From contig NC_087082.1 in assembly GCF_026151205.1 (NCBI RefSeq), positions 10,858,901 through 10,922,900 of the forward strand: a stretch of DNA of 64,000 nucleotides. The letters are read 5' to 3'. Positions within the stretch are counted from its first letter, which is position 1. Each line of letters begins with the position of its first letter. A model generated the notes under the pieces. That model was not told the origin of the DNA. It worked only from the letters and a program-made list of their open reading frames with translations, and ran no database searches. This DNA comes from Bolinopsis microptera. Lineage: Eukaryota > Ctenophora > Tentaculata > Lobata > Bolinopsidae. The position numbers were made by a program, and so were the translations under genes. Shown here in pieces: positions 1-14,876 of this stretch.

Positions 1-319
1 ACCAAGGTTCATAAACAATCATACACTAGACCCACACAGGACCATCCCAGATAGTGACACATATTCAGGTGTGGACCATGCTCGGAAGTCCCTCGCCTGC
101 CCGCCAAAGAAGAACATCTGAAGTGGGTTTGCTCTGAGCAAGGTAGTAACAGCTTCGAGACTCCAGAGGTCTGTTGCGTTGATATCTATTATTCTATGTT
201 TTTGTATATACTTAGGGAGTCCTGGAGTGTGGCTAGCAGGAGTCACACTCTGTGGGCACGGCGAGAAGGCCTCCCTCTTCACTAGGAGGCCAGAAACCGT
301 TGACCAAAACAGAGAGAGA
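1..319. other. no supported gene
   Basis: An open minus-strand frame covers much of this stretch but starts inside the neighbouring minisatellite and shows no recognisable domain. I see no splice-linked exon or RNA gene here. Confidence 0.4.
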
Positions 320-1255
320 GAGATACTACTACTACTATAACTACTACTATTACTACTGTTGTTTAGTGTGTACACATAGTAGTAGTACTATTATACTATA
401 CTACTACTACTATAACTACTACTATTACTACTACTGTGTAGTGTGTACACATAGTAGTAGTACTATTATACTATACTACTACTACTATAACTACTATTAT
501 TACTACTACTGTGTAGTGTGTACACATAGTAGCAGTACTATACTATACTACTACTACTACTATAACTACTACTATTACTACTACTGTGTAGTGTGTACAC
601 ATAGTAGTAGTACTATACTATACTACTACTACTATAACTACTACTATTACTACTACTGTGTAGTGTGTACACATAGTAGTAGTACTATACTATACTACTA
701 CTACTATAACTACTACTATTACTACTACTGTTTAGTGTGTACACATAGTAGCAGTACTATACTAGTACTACTACTACTATAACTACTACTATTACTACTA
801 CTGTGTAGTGTGTACACATAGTAGTAGTACTATACTATACTACTACTACTATAACTACTACTATTACTACTACTGTGTAGTGTGTACACATAGTAGTACT
901 ATTATACTATACTACTACTACTATAACTACTACTATTACTACTACTGTTTAGTGTGTACACATAGTAGCAGTACTATACTATACTACTACTATAACTACT
1001 ACTATTACTACTACTGTTTAGTGTGTACACATAGTAGTAGTACTATACTACTACTACTACTACTACTATAACTACTACTATAACTACTACTGTGTAGTGT
1101 GTACACATAGTAGTAGTACTAAACTATACTATACTACTACTACTATAACTACTACTATTACTACTACTGTTTAGTGTGTACACATAGTAGTAGTACTATA
1201 CTATACTACTACTACTATAACTACTACTATTACTACTACTGTTTAGTGTGTACGT
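320..1255. repeat. minisatellite, about 13 units of 69-77 bp
   Basis: Units are mostly ACT/TAC trinucleotides followed by a conserved core, TAGTGTGTACACATAGTAG. The core recurs at about 364, 439, 514, 589, 661, 733, 806, 878, 950, 1019, 1095, 1172 and 1244. Inside it, TGTGTACACA is a perfect 10-bp palindrome flanked by ACTACT and AGTAGT arms, so each unit can fold as a hairpin. Units differ by trinucleotide gain or loss and by G/T changes before the core. The tyrosine-rich reading frames across it are artefacts of the repeat. Confidence 0.9.
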
Positions 1256-1983
1256 GCGTAGATCCAGTTTACTGTAGCTGTGTGACATCAAACATGGACT
1301 TTACTTACAATAATGATTATCTGATTACTACAATCACTTAAATAGTATTTATCTAAACATGGCACAAGCACTCGTACTGTAACAATAATAATCCAGAAGT
1401 TTCTACCACCTGCTAGCGGCAAAGCTAATGAGCACAGAATATAGACAGATCTATTGCCCTAAACAAATACACATGGTTTATTGTACTGTGCTGAATCCTG
1501 ACAACAACACACACACACACGCGGTTGTCATGTATTTGAACGCAGCAGCGGCAGCAGTCGCTGCTATCTCATTATTGGCCGTGTAATATGTTCAAATGTA
1601 CACATTTGGTGCAATTAGTGAGCTTCAGCTAACCATTGTACTAGTAGTGTAGTAGTGGTGTAGTAGTACTACAAGTTTAAAGGAGACAGTGGATTTGTGC
1701 TGTGTAATATACATACCAATAATGATCAGCCCAAGTGTTATGAGCTATAATAATGCTATGGTAACTCTATCTATTTAAGGGCTCTCCTGCCCATTGCCCC
1801 TGCCATTTCTGACAATCTAGAAATACGGTCAGCTAACTTTCGATCGGTTTAAAAGTTAAAACTGCACCAAATCCAGGAATAGCTTCACCGTAACCAATGC
1901 TTTAACAGTGTGATAAGATAATTAAGATAATTAATCAGTGTGATATTATTCAATTAAATGTGACAATTCTCTCCTCTCAGCGA
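1256..1983. other. intergenic or upstream intronic DNA, nothing recognised
   Basis: AT-rich sequence with a short CA run near 1505-1520 and a few GCAGC trinucleotides near 1545. No coding exon recognised. The missing 5' exons of the kinase gene (SH3, SH2, N-lobe) were not found here. Confidence 0.4.
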
Positions 1984-1991
1984 CTAAGCGT

Positions 1992-2705
1992 GGCAGTATC
2001 GAGATAGCCCGACCACTGGTCCGCGGACCACTGTCCGCGGACCACTGTCTGCGGACCACTGTCTACCAGATCATATTACTGTATAATAACAGTATCCCCT
2101 GAATCAAGCAACAGGTGTTTGTGAATAGTTGATATCTTGTAGTAGAATGATTTTTTGTAGTAGAATGTAGGATCCCATCGAGGACTGAAGATTCTCGGTG
2201 GACAAGCAAGACCTCCGGCATCAGAAGATGCTACAGGGTCATGAGCAGTGCATGATATACCAGCATGCCTCTTGTTGCAGAAAACGCAGAAGCTTGGGTT
2301 GGCTCTGGAGACGATGAGGGTTTTACCAGCTTGAGTCCACTTGTCGAGAGGTGAGATAGGGTCGCAGGGTAGGGCTGAGTTCATCCGTTTCGTTTTCTCT
2401 GAGACCATAGTTGTAGTTGTTCAAGAAGGAGTTGATGATAGAAATGATTGATGCAGTCTGATAATAGTTATTCTTTATATATTGCATGATGTGAACTGAT
2501 CTCGTAAGGTTAATCGTTTAATAAGCCTTGACACCACCGCTGATTGGAATTCGCGTGCGATGATGTGAACCCTGCTTGATTCAGGGGATGATGTGAACCC
2601 TGCTTGATTCAGGGGATACTGTTATTATACAGTAATATGATCTGGTAGACAGTGGTCCGCGGACAGTGGTCCGCGGACCAGTGGTCGGGCTATCTCGATA
2701 CTGCC
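1992..2705. mobile_element. non-autonomous TIR DNA transposon with 8-bp target duplication
   Basis: The first and last roughly 115 bp are inverted copies: GGCAGTATCGAGATAGCC at 1992 and its reverse complement ending at 2705. The direct repeat CTAAGCGT flanks both ends (1984-1991 and 2706-2713), a perfect 8-bp target-site duplication. Inside each TIR the unit CCGCGGACCACTGT is tandemly repeated, three copies on the left and two on the right. Next to the right TIR a roughly 27-bp segment is duplicated (2565-2610). The element carries a 110-codon minus-strand open frame (2408 to 2076) with a CVFCNKRH cysteine/histidine stretch. This could be a transposase exon remnant or captured host sequence; I do not recognise it. 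An 8-bp duplication fits hAT, Mutator, P or Merlin elements and the end sequence does not decide. Confidence 0.85.
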
Positions 2706-2713
2706 CTAAGCGT

Positions 2714-3610
2714 TGTGTTGTAGAACATTCTATTGTCTATTCCACTAATAACGTATAATGTAATATAATATATTATATCTCCTTTAGTGGCCACCAACAC
2801 AGCCGTTGTAATGTACTGTAATTCTGAAGTGTCTTTATTTGCCAGGCCGTTACTAACGGTTCCTTTCCACTGTCACTTTATTCTACAGGCTGGCATATTT
2901 CAAATATTTTTGATGTGCGTTACAATTGCTGTTACAATTTAAAGAAAACTTTAATAGCCATTCCCAACTTCCCAACCACTTTCTAATAGAAAATCAATGT
3001 AAAAAGTAAAATAATTAGATCATGAAGATAATTCCAGAGAAATCCTAAAATGAGGAGATAATCACAAATCAGGAATTATGATAAAGACTTACAATCCTGG
3101 TGGTGGTAGCACTGAACCGTGATGTAAAAGTATCTGTGTAAAGAGCGTGCGGTACAGGGTGTAAAGCGTGCGGTACAGGGTCTGTTGGGCTGGATCTGCG
3201 TTCCATCTACCACACGTCGCGTCATGATGGAGTAATCCGCTAAATGTGCAGAAATGGTCTACATAACCTGTAAACGACTCTAGTGGCAGTCACATACCAC
3301 ACTTGATGTGGCGTAGCGGAACAAAGATCGTTAGAAGTTACGAAAGAGTATTTACGGAATGTGTAGACATCGGAATTTGATTCTAATTTTCGAAAATTAT
3401 TCGTTAGATAGCATTTCATCCATTCATCACTTTGTGTCATTTAAATTTTATCTCCGGTTTCACGTGATGGTGTGCATTGGTCGTCAAATTATCACGTTCA
3501 CTCATCACTGCACTATCCGTTTCACTACCTGTTTCACTATCTATTTCACTATCTATTTAAATATCTCTTTAAATGTCACTATCTTTTTCATTAATATCCT
3601 CTTGTTTCAG
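2714..3610. other. probable kinase intron sequence
   Basis: Lies upstream of the first visible kinase exon on the same strand, so it is probably intron. No exon was recognised. The run before 3610 ends in repeated TATTTCACT-like pyrimidine-rich sequence and the acceptor TTTCAG. Confidence 0.5.
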
Positions 3611-8177
<4,567 letters not shown>

Positions 8178-9980
8178 ATACCGGTGAATATAAAGATACA
8201 TGAGATGATGATAACTAGCCCACCTTCTCTTTCTGCTACCTTCTATGTGATTCATCATTACCCAGCTACATCCTTAATATATCGCCGTTAAAGAGTCAGT
8301 GTTTATCTGTGCGTGCTGGACTAGGAGTTGAGATAATATGGGGAATATGAAAATATTGTCCCTGATTTTAACAAGCTCCTCGTGTCGATCTCCACTCAAA
8401 GACCCTCGAGACTGGACTCGGTTGGGTGTGATTTGATGTTCTATCAATTTGCAATCTTCGTGAGACCCTTGCAGTATCTAACCAGGTCGAACTTTTAAAC
8501 TTCAAGATTACCTACTACCTAGGCAAGCTTGCTTTAATCACGAAATGTGTTTACTACCCAATATGCGCTAAGATTTATATTTGAGTGGAGCGCAACTTCA
8601 ACGTTCATCTCACATCGTTCAGCAGTTTTGAGCATCTAATTTTTAATCCATGAAGAACCTTATTCCTAAACATTGTCCTTACCCGAACTCTATTTGCTTG
8701 CCCTGACCCCAATCATAAGCCATAAACTTGGTATCACGTACCCAAACCCTAAAACCCCCTATTTTATTCAGTGACCAAACTGTAGAATTTAAAAGAGCTT
8801 AGAGTTATTTCGTAATCAAGTGTAATTCAATAAAAGATTTCCAACAGACATTATTTTTCTGTCACAGGATTATAACAGTCTCATAACATAGTTTTCTACC
8901 AACAATAAATTCGATCTTAAGAGCCAGAAGGAAGTGGCTATGGGTGTTCAGATTCGTTTAAAATGATTGTTATGCTGTGCATGTCTACCAAAAACTTAAA
9001 GAACTTTAGAAAATGCTTTTATTTATATTTTATCTGATAAAAGATTTATTGCTGCGCTTGATATAATATGTTAACTTTCGTTGTATCATCGACACAGTTC
9101 TTTAGGCTGTGTTAACAATTAACAGTACGGCGCCTCAACCGAGCAGTTTATTTGCATATGATGTATTTCTTCGTTCAATTACTAGGCAGACAGGTTTATT
9201 CGGAAGATTTTGATTCTTTGAACATTTGTTGCATAGTTTAATAAGTCCTCAACTTTTCTACAAACGGTTGATTTTTTGTTAAATTGTAGGATTTTGTGGG
9301 TTTATAAAAACTTGATATACTCAATTTAACCAACCGTAAAAAGTCACAGCACTTAAATGTTTTGATCTACTTTGAGCTAAGGGAGAGAATAATGACTAAA
9401 ACATAGCTAATCAAGAAAATTTGTATTATATCGTTTTACATTGGTAGGTAAAATTGTTACCGTATTAAAGTAAAGTACTGCTACAGCTGAGATCACGAAT
9501 TTCCTTGATGTAACATACTGAATAATGACACAACGTTGGTAGTTTAAATCTTAAATTATAACATGACACAGTTTATAGTTAAGTTACAAATATTTGGCAC
9601 AATGCGCCAGACAATATCAAGTATTTCTATTCTCAATCTGAGATTTTTGCCAAGATTTCTAGGAGTTGAGCCACCATTAAATTTAGTGGCTACCCCTCCA
9701 ATTTAACATCCTAATTCGCTCTTATTCGTATTAATGATGGACCTTGTAGTACGAGGGTTTGAGGATGTTAATAAATTCAGATTTCACTTTTATATTTTAC
9801 TTAATAGTCTTAACCGGACATTTAAATGCTATTTATAAGAAGTTAGGATATTAAGGGATTATTTACATACTAAGCAGCAGCCGAGGGGAGGGTTTGGAAA
9901 TAATTACATGAATAGATGAATTTTCTACACAGTAGCTGTGTGTAAATGTAATAGTGATCGTGATGGGGGAGAGCCGAGAT
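8178..9980. other. long stretch without a recognised gene
   Basis: Contains the kinase 3' UTR (extent unknown) and AT-rich intergenic DNA. No coding exon, RNA gene or repeat family was recognised on either strand. Confidence 0.4.
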
Positions 9981-10048
9981 CATAATATCTTAGCCATATT
10001 TGAACATCCCTCTCGAGAGGGATGTTCAAATATGGCTAAGATATTATG
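9981..10048. repeat. 68-bp perfect palindrome
   Basis: Two 34-bp arms with no loop, centred on CCCTCTCGAGAGGG; every base pairs. The symmetry stops exactly at 9981 and 10048 (flanking T and T). I found no target duplication. It could form a cruciform in DNA or a long hairpin in RNA. Confidence 0.95.
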
Positions 10049-11245
10049 TGGACGATCCCTTAGCTTAGGTCCTTAGAGATATTGGTTACCTTTCACAACG
10101 TTATAAGGCGGGTGTAGTAGTTGATTTTAACAATGTCGTTATTTGTTAGCTAAAGATTTTCATATCAGCTGTCCTGCTACTCACGTGCTGTGCTAAAGTG
10201 ACGGTCTAGTATGAGTGTAAGAATTATCCAAAATTCAGGTGGCGTTTCTAAGAGAATGGCAAAACAAGCCTCATTAATTTCAAAATGTCTATATTTTTAA
10301 TAATTTTATTATTTATTGCCACGAGAGAAATATTTACGGCAATAGTCATCAGTATTCAAATTTGTCTGTTCTTTTAACAGTTCAATCTCCTGTTAATATC
10401 AAACTCGTTTTTGAAATCATTAGTATTTGGTCATACCTTCATTTTAAAAACACTGATACACAGTACATATTATGACACTGTAGATGAAAAGTGTGGTTAT
10501 ACTTATAATCACAAATATTGTTATACTTCATACGGATTTGATTTCAATGTTATGAGAGTTGTTTTTCTGAGTATAACTCATGCCACATTTAAAGACGCAG
10601 CCAAATATTGCCCGTCTTGGCGCGCGCAAAACGTATCCCTCCTGGGCCTCGAACGGTCCGGCCCCGGAGTTAAGGTCGCAACGTGAGACAAGACAAAGCC
10701 GAATCTTGGTGATTAATTGACATACGTTGCATGCCACTTTTCGCGCGCCGCCGAAGGCGGAATATCTCTGATATTTGTGATACGTAACATGTATCAAGTG
10801 ATTAATCACTCCACACTCGAAACCCTAGCGTAACCTAATCCTAGTTCATAGTTGAAGCATTTTATCCTTAGTCATTAGCACGCTCGTCGCTCAATCATTG
10901 TCATACGTTGTATGACCTGCCTGTAGCGTCGAAGACGCTACAGTGAAGCGACCGTGGGGGTCACCACGTGATACAACTCAATCAGTAATGCGAACCCTAG
11001 TGCCGAGGCGAGGAGAAGAGACAAAGTTTTCTAAATTGTCCTCAGCTCTAGCATCTAGAGCTGCGCAAATGTACTATTTTTATTTCTGTTTCTAAACCGC
11101 GTGGTATGGTCCTATTTTTAGCTCAAATTAACTGCATGTGGAATGTTTACACACCATACACACTGTCTCACATCGTGATCCTCATCGTCATTTCGCCCTA
11201 CCGCGTGGCAAAAGCCACGACATGCTCGTGCGCGGCGGGCCCACA
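10049..11245. other. GC-richer intergenic DNA with small hairpins
   Basis: From about 10610 the base composition changes to GC- and CpG-rich, unlike its surroundings. Two hairpins have the same GAA loop: CCGCC-GAA-GGCGG at 10748-10760, and 10-bp arms CTGTAGCGTC and GACGCTACAG at 10921-10943. The block may be a decayed transposable element. No intact coding sequence seen. Confidence 0.5.
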
Positions 11246-11335
11246 TCATATTACTGGGCCGCGCTCAGCCTGTCATTCCGCCGAATCTTTATTGTTTATG
11301 AACATGATAGCCTGAGGTCCCCAGGTAAACATCAT
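11246..11335 (+). repeat. dispersed repeat, copy 1 (partner at 57366)
   Basis: Shares the run GCGCTCAGCCTGTCATTCCG and the ending GGTCCCCAGGTAA with 57366-57456, with differences between. Identity of the family unknown. Confidence 0.8.
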
Positions 11336-11460
11336 ATTGTAGGTTTATAACCTACCAAGACGCGCGCGCGCCGAGGCTGAATTTTTCAGTTCAAAAATAA
11401 TTTTTGAGGCATGTTTTAAAATTCCCGGCAAAAATGGTCATATTCAAAAATACCCATGAA

Positions 11461-11486
11461 CCCCCCCCCCCCCCCCCCCCCCCCCC
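11461..11486. repeat. poly-C tract of 26 bases
   Basis: Uninterrupted run of 26 C. Such runs are unstable and error-prone in sequencing, so the exact length is uncertain. Confidence 0.9.
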
Positions 11487-11509
11487 GATTAACCCCCTGT
11501 GAAGACGCA

Positions 11510-12959
11510 ATTACCTCAAGTAACACGCCCAGCCGGTAAGGTTTGCTTTGGGGTGCACAATGTAAAGCGCTTGTTTCCAAAGCTAACTTTAGACTTGGAC
11601 TACTTAAGAAACTACTTTTGTCTTTTCTCAAAAAAAATTGTCTTTTCTCAACATGTTATTTCACTACTGATGAAAGGCAGAAAAGATTGTTCTATTTAGC
11701 GTTAATTAGGTCTATATTTGAACATTGTTCTGTCATATGGTCCCCTCAATCTGCAACTCATCTTCAACAGTTTGTTGTTATCCAAAAGAGGGCTATTAAA
11801 TGGATCAATGGTGAAACCTACTCCAGCTATAATGACGATAAACTTGCTACAGAGCAAAAGAAACTAAATATTCTCCCTGTCTTGCAGAAGCTTATTTATA
11901 ACGATCTTATGACCTTCTATAAAATAATGATTAGCATAATCCCAGTTTCGCTTCCTACTTATATTATATATAGTCCTATGCCGTCCAGAGGGCACCCGAT
12001 ACCAGTGGCGTAACGTTGCCTGTTGGCGCCCCCTGCCAAAAAGGCGCCCCCCTGTTGGCGCCCCCTCCCCTTTTGGTGCCCCTCCCTAAAATTGAACAAA
12101 TTAGGTGATTTTAGAGGATACGCCGGTAAAATCTCTAAAAAAGTGTGCATCTAGAGTAAAACGCGCATTTTTGCTAGTACTTTAGTTAAGTTTTCGAAAT
12201 TGTCCCACATTCAAACGAAGATTTGGCGCCCCCATAAGACGGCGCCCCCCTGCACAGCGGGGTCAGCAGGGCCCTTCGTTACGCCACTGCCCGATACACT
12301 AGGCACAATGTTCAAATAATTGCTAGGTCGGATACTTCAACTTATATGAGTACCACTGACAGTGGTCCACTGTGCCTTGATCGGATGCCTTCCGAAATAG
12401 CTTCTTTCGTAGATCTATGCTGAAATGGAATAGTCTACCAGTATGTATCCGGCAGTCAGAGCGGATTTCTACTTTTAAGACCAAACTGATCAAGTACCTC
12501 TGGGCTGCCGATATAGTCTGGCCAGACTAGCTCATCAGTCTTATGAGTCTCAGAAATGTGTTTTTGTTGGTTACAATTCTGTCCGTCCAATTTCCTATCC
12601 GCTTGTCCTCTTCTTTTTACTTCTATCAGTTGTGACGGAATTGTAATGAACAAAATCCATATAATTATTTATGATATGTTTGATTTCTTGTTATTGTATG
12701 TCATTCAAATTTGGTAGACGGCCCCAACGTTAATTTGGCTCTTGCTATGTGTTGGTTCAGCCGAATTAATTATTATGTAATCAAGTTTATTTTCTCTTTT
12801 AGTTAGTTGTCATCCGGTCAAACATTAAGAAACTTATATTGCAGTACCATTTATCAATTAGTATATCAAAATATGTCATTGTAATTTTGCATGGCTGAAA
12901 TGTAACGCTTGATTTATATATAATATGATAATTAATTGAATTTTCAAATTAAAAAAAAA
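11510..12959 (+). pseudogene. 3' end of a CR1/Jockey-like LINE, frameshifted
   Basis: The open frame from 11543 encodes the region after the reverse transcriptase of a non-LTR retrotransposon (RLGLLKKLL, FEHCSVIWSPQ, QKRAIKWI). It is cut at 12002 by a MITE. After the MITE the same protein resumes in other frames: an NVQIIAR segment, then a frameshift, then RRSMLKWNSLPVCIRQ and the tail ending VWPD and a stop near 12530. The 3' UTR appears to run to the A-tract at 12950-12959. The 5' part, with endonuclease and catalytic RT motifs, is absent. The clade call rests on general resemblance only. The copy is dead, through truncation, frameshift and insertion. Confidence 0.75.
12003..12289. mobile_element. 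hAT-type MITE inserted in the LINE tail
   Basis: A 287-bp element with 13-bp perfect terminal inverted repeats, CAGTGGCGTAACG. It is flanked by the perfect 8-bp duplication CCCGATAC (11995-12002 and 12290-12297). The interior has short GGCGCCCCC-type repeats. An 8-bp duplication and a CAGTGGCG end are typical of hAT non-autonomous elements. No coding capacity. Confidence 0.9.
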
Positions 12960-13101
12960 GTGATCATAATCCAATTGAAGTTTGACATAACATCACTTGG
13001 CCACGGCTATATAGTATTTATTATGATTATTTTTAATTTTATAATGACACAAAAATCAACTTGAATGAATTTGTCTAATAACACATTCTCTAGAAGCAGC
13101 T

Positions 13102-13677
13102 ATGGGAGAGGAAACAAAGTGTTGTATTTGTCTTGATGTCAGTGAGAATCTCCTCATTATGCCATGCTGCGGCACTGAAACATCGACAGTAAAATATTGT
13201 GGTGGTTGCATCAAGCTAATGTGTGATGCAGATGACACACAAAAAGATACAGTTGGTGTATGTCCTATCTGTAAGAAATCGTTTGAAATGGAATTCAAGG
13301 TTACTGCTCTTAAAAAGTTTGAAGTAAGAGGACAATGTGTTATGTGTTGTCAAGAAAACAAGGTTATTGTTTCACCTGATTCATTGTGTGAGATTTGCCT
13401 TCTTGGGAAAGCTTATCCCTACAAATACACATGCGACCGCTGTGGAAAAACCCAGGTCATTCCTCATCCAATGTGGAGGTACCAAATTTCGCCTGACGAA
13501 TTTGGGAGTGCAACTTGGGCCTGTCACCAAAAATGTGGTGATTACACCCATTGGAAGATTGTCCAAGAAGAAATTGCTAAAATCCCTGCTGCCTTATTGC
13601 CTGATACTTGGAGACCAGTTTACACTGATGCAGAAAGTGCACTTGCAGAAGTTAGAGAAATGATACGTAAAAACTGA
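13102..13677 (+). CDS. intronless RING-like zinc-finger protein, 191 aa
   Basis: A single open frame with ATG at 13102. The N-terminal 60 residues hold cysteine pairs in RING-like spacing: CCICLD, MPCCG, YCGGCIK and CPICKK. Two further C-x2-C pairs follow (CVMCC and CEICL), then CDRCGK and WACHQKCGDYTHW, so at least two zinc-binding modules are likely. RING domains commonly act as ubiquitin E3 ligases, but the ligase role is an inference, and I do not recognise the C-terminal half. A CTATATAG element lies about 90 bp upstream. The stop at 13677 is followed by AT-rich DNA without a clear poly(A) signal close by. The lack of introns among intron-rich neighbours suggests either retroposition or a naturally intronless family. 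Confidence 0.75.
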   Translation: MGEETKCCICLDVSENLLIMPCCGTETSTVKYCGGCIKLMCDADDTQKDTVGVCPICKKSFEMEFKVTALKKFEVRGQCVMCCQENKVIVSPDSLCEICLLGKAYPYKYTCDRCGKTQVIPHPMWRYQISPDEFGSATWACHQKCGDYTHWKIVQEEIAKIPAALLPDTWRPVYTDAESALAEVREMIRKN

Positions 13678-14517
13678 TTTCTTTGTAATATTATAGTGCA
13701 TCCTTAGATAAATGAACAACATTAGTTTGGACAAGCTGTTCCCAGCAACAAAATCGACTGTGTTCTTTATGCATATTACATTTCTCTACACCAATGACAC
13801 TTCAAGTGGCTCTAAGTTTTGATCGTCTAAGTGCACCAGTTGGGCATCACTACTATCCTGTGAAGGACCTTTTTGAAATTTTACTCTTTAAATTTGATCT
13901 TGCATTTCCACAGACTGCTTAGACGGCTAAACTTACTGTGCATTGCATCAATATACTATACTCGGCTGGACTTATTGTCATTGACAAAAGCATATTTTGA
14001 TATATCAAATTATTATAATAATTGTTGTATGGTAAATGCAAAATAAGTGAAAGTTTAAAATCAAAATATATCATAATTAAATTTTTTTATTTACCAAAGT
14101 TCTAATATGATGGACGTTTTCAGTAAGCTTTAATTTTTTGCTGTATTGTAAAATATGTAAAATTTGTGAAAGTTTCAAATCAAATCATATGTTTGTAAAA
14201 ATTTGAAGATGAATATTTTTCAGTAAGTTTACATTTTTTGTAAGTTTTAAAATTGTATAGTTATTTTGTCTCAAGTTTTCAAATTCTATTTTTTAACAGT
14301 TTTGACACGTCTTTTTGTTTTAATGCAACGATTTTTGTTTCAATGCATGATTTATTCAATTTAAGGTAATACTAAAGGTAACTTGTAGTATGAGGTATGA
14401 CTTTAATCTCATCTAAGATTAATTGCTGGATAAGAATTGAATATTTTGTTTTAATTTCAAGACGTATACTAGCAGTTTAAATCAGTGTATATTTTTCAGT
14501 TGTTCTCTGTGCTTATA
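13678..14517. other. AT-rich intergenic DNA
   Basis: 3' flank of the RING-like gene. Contains loosely repeated GTAAAATATGTAAAATTTGTGAAAG-like stretches (14040-14300). No gene recognised. Confidence 0.4.
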
Positions 14518-14548
14518 TATCTATCGCTATCAAAGATAGCGATAGATA
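14518..14548. repeat. hairpin, 14-bp perfect arms with AAA loop
   Basis: TATCTATCGCTATC and its reverse complement separated by AAA. It lies between two convergent genes (RING-like on +, chitinase on -) and downstream of both stops, so it could sit in a 3' UTR. Confidence 0.85.
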
Positions 14549-14876
14549 CGTATTGACAATTTTATGAATAAAAAAGACAATTTTTGGAATTTATTTCAAT
14601 GTATGACATTATTATATAGTGTATTCTCTACTATTAGATTCTCCAATTTAAAAAGTTACATCCTGATTCTTTGATTCCATTGCATGCTGTATAAAATATG
14701 ATTCATAGGTATGAGTTAATCGAGATTTTGTTCATTCTTGTGAATGAAAATAATTGAATAATAACTAGTTAGCTATATTAGAACCGGTTAGCTAACAAAC
14801 ATACATAATATTATAATAGTGTTATCATGTGCAAGTATGTCTGAATTTCAAATCGTTAAATCCCAAATTTTGTTTA

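Noticed and set aside
252-1071. Tyrosine-rich open frames
   Set aside because: Pure translation of the TAC/ACT minisatellite; no conserved domain, and frame changes between units.
10411-10809. Coding genes in both strands near 10.4-10.8 kb
   Set aside because: Overlapping frames arise from a GC-rich, CpG-containing block; no domain or splice evidence.
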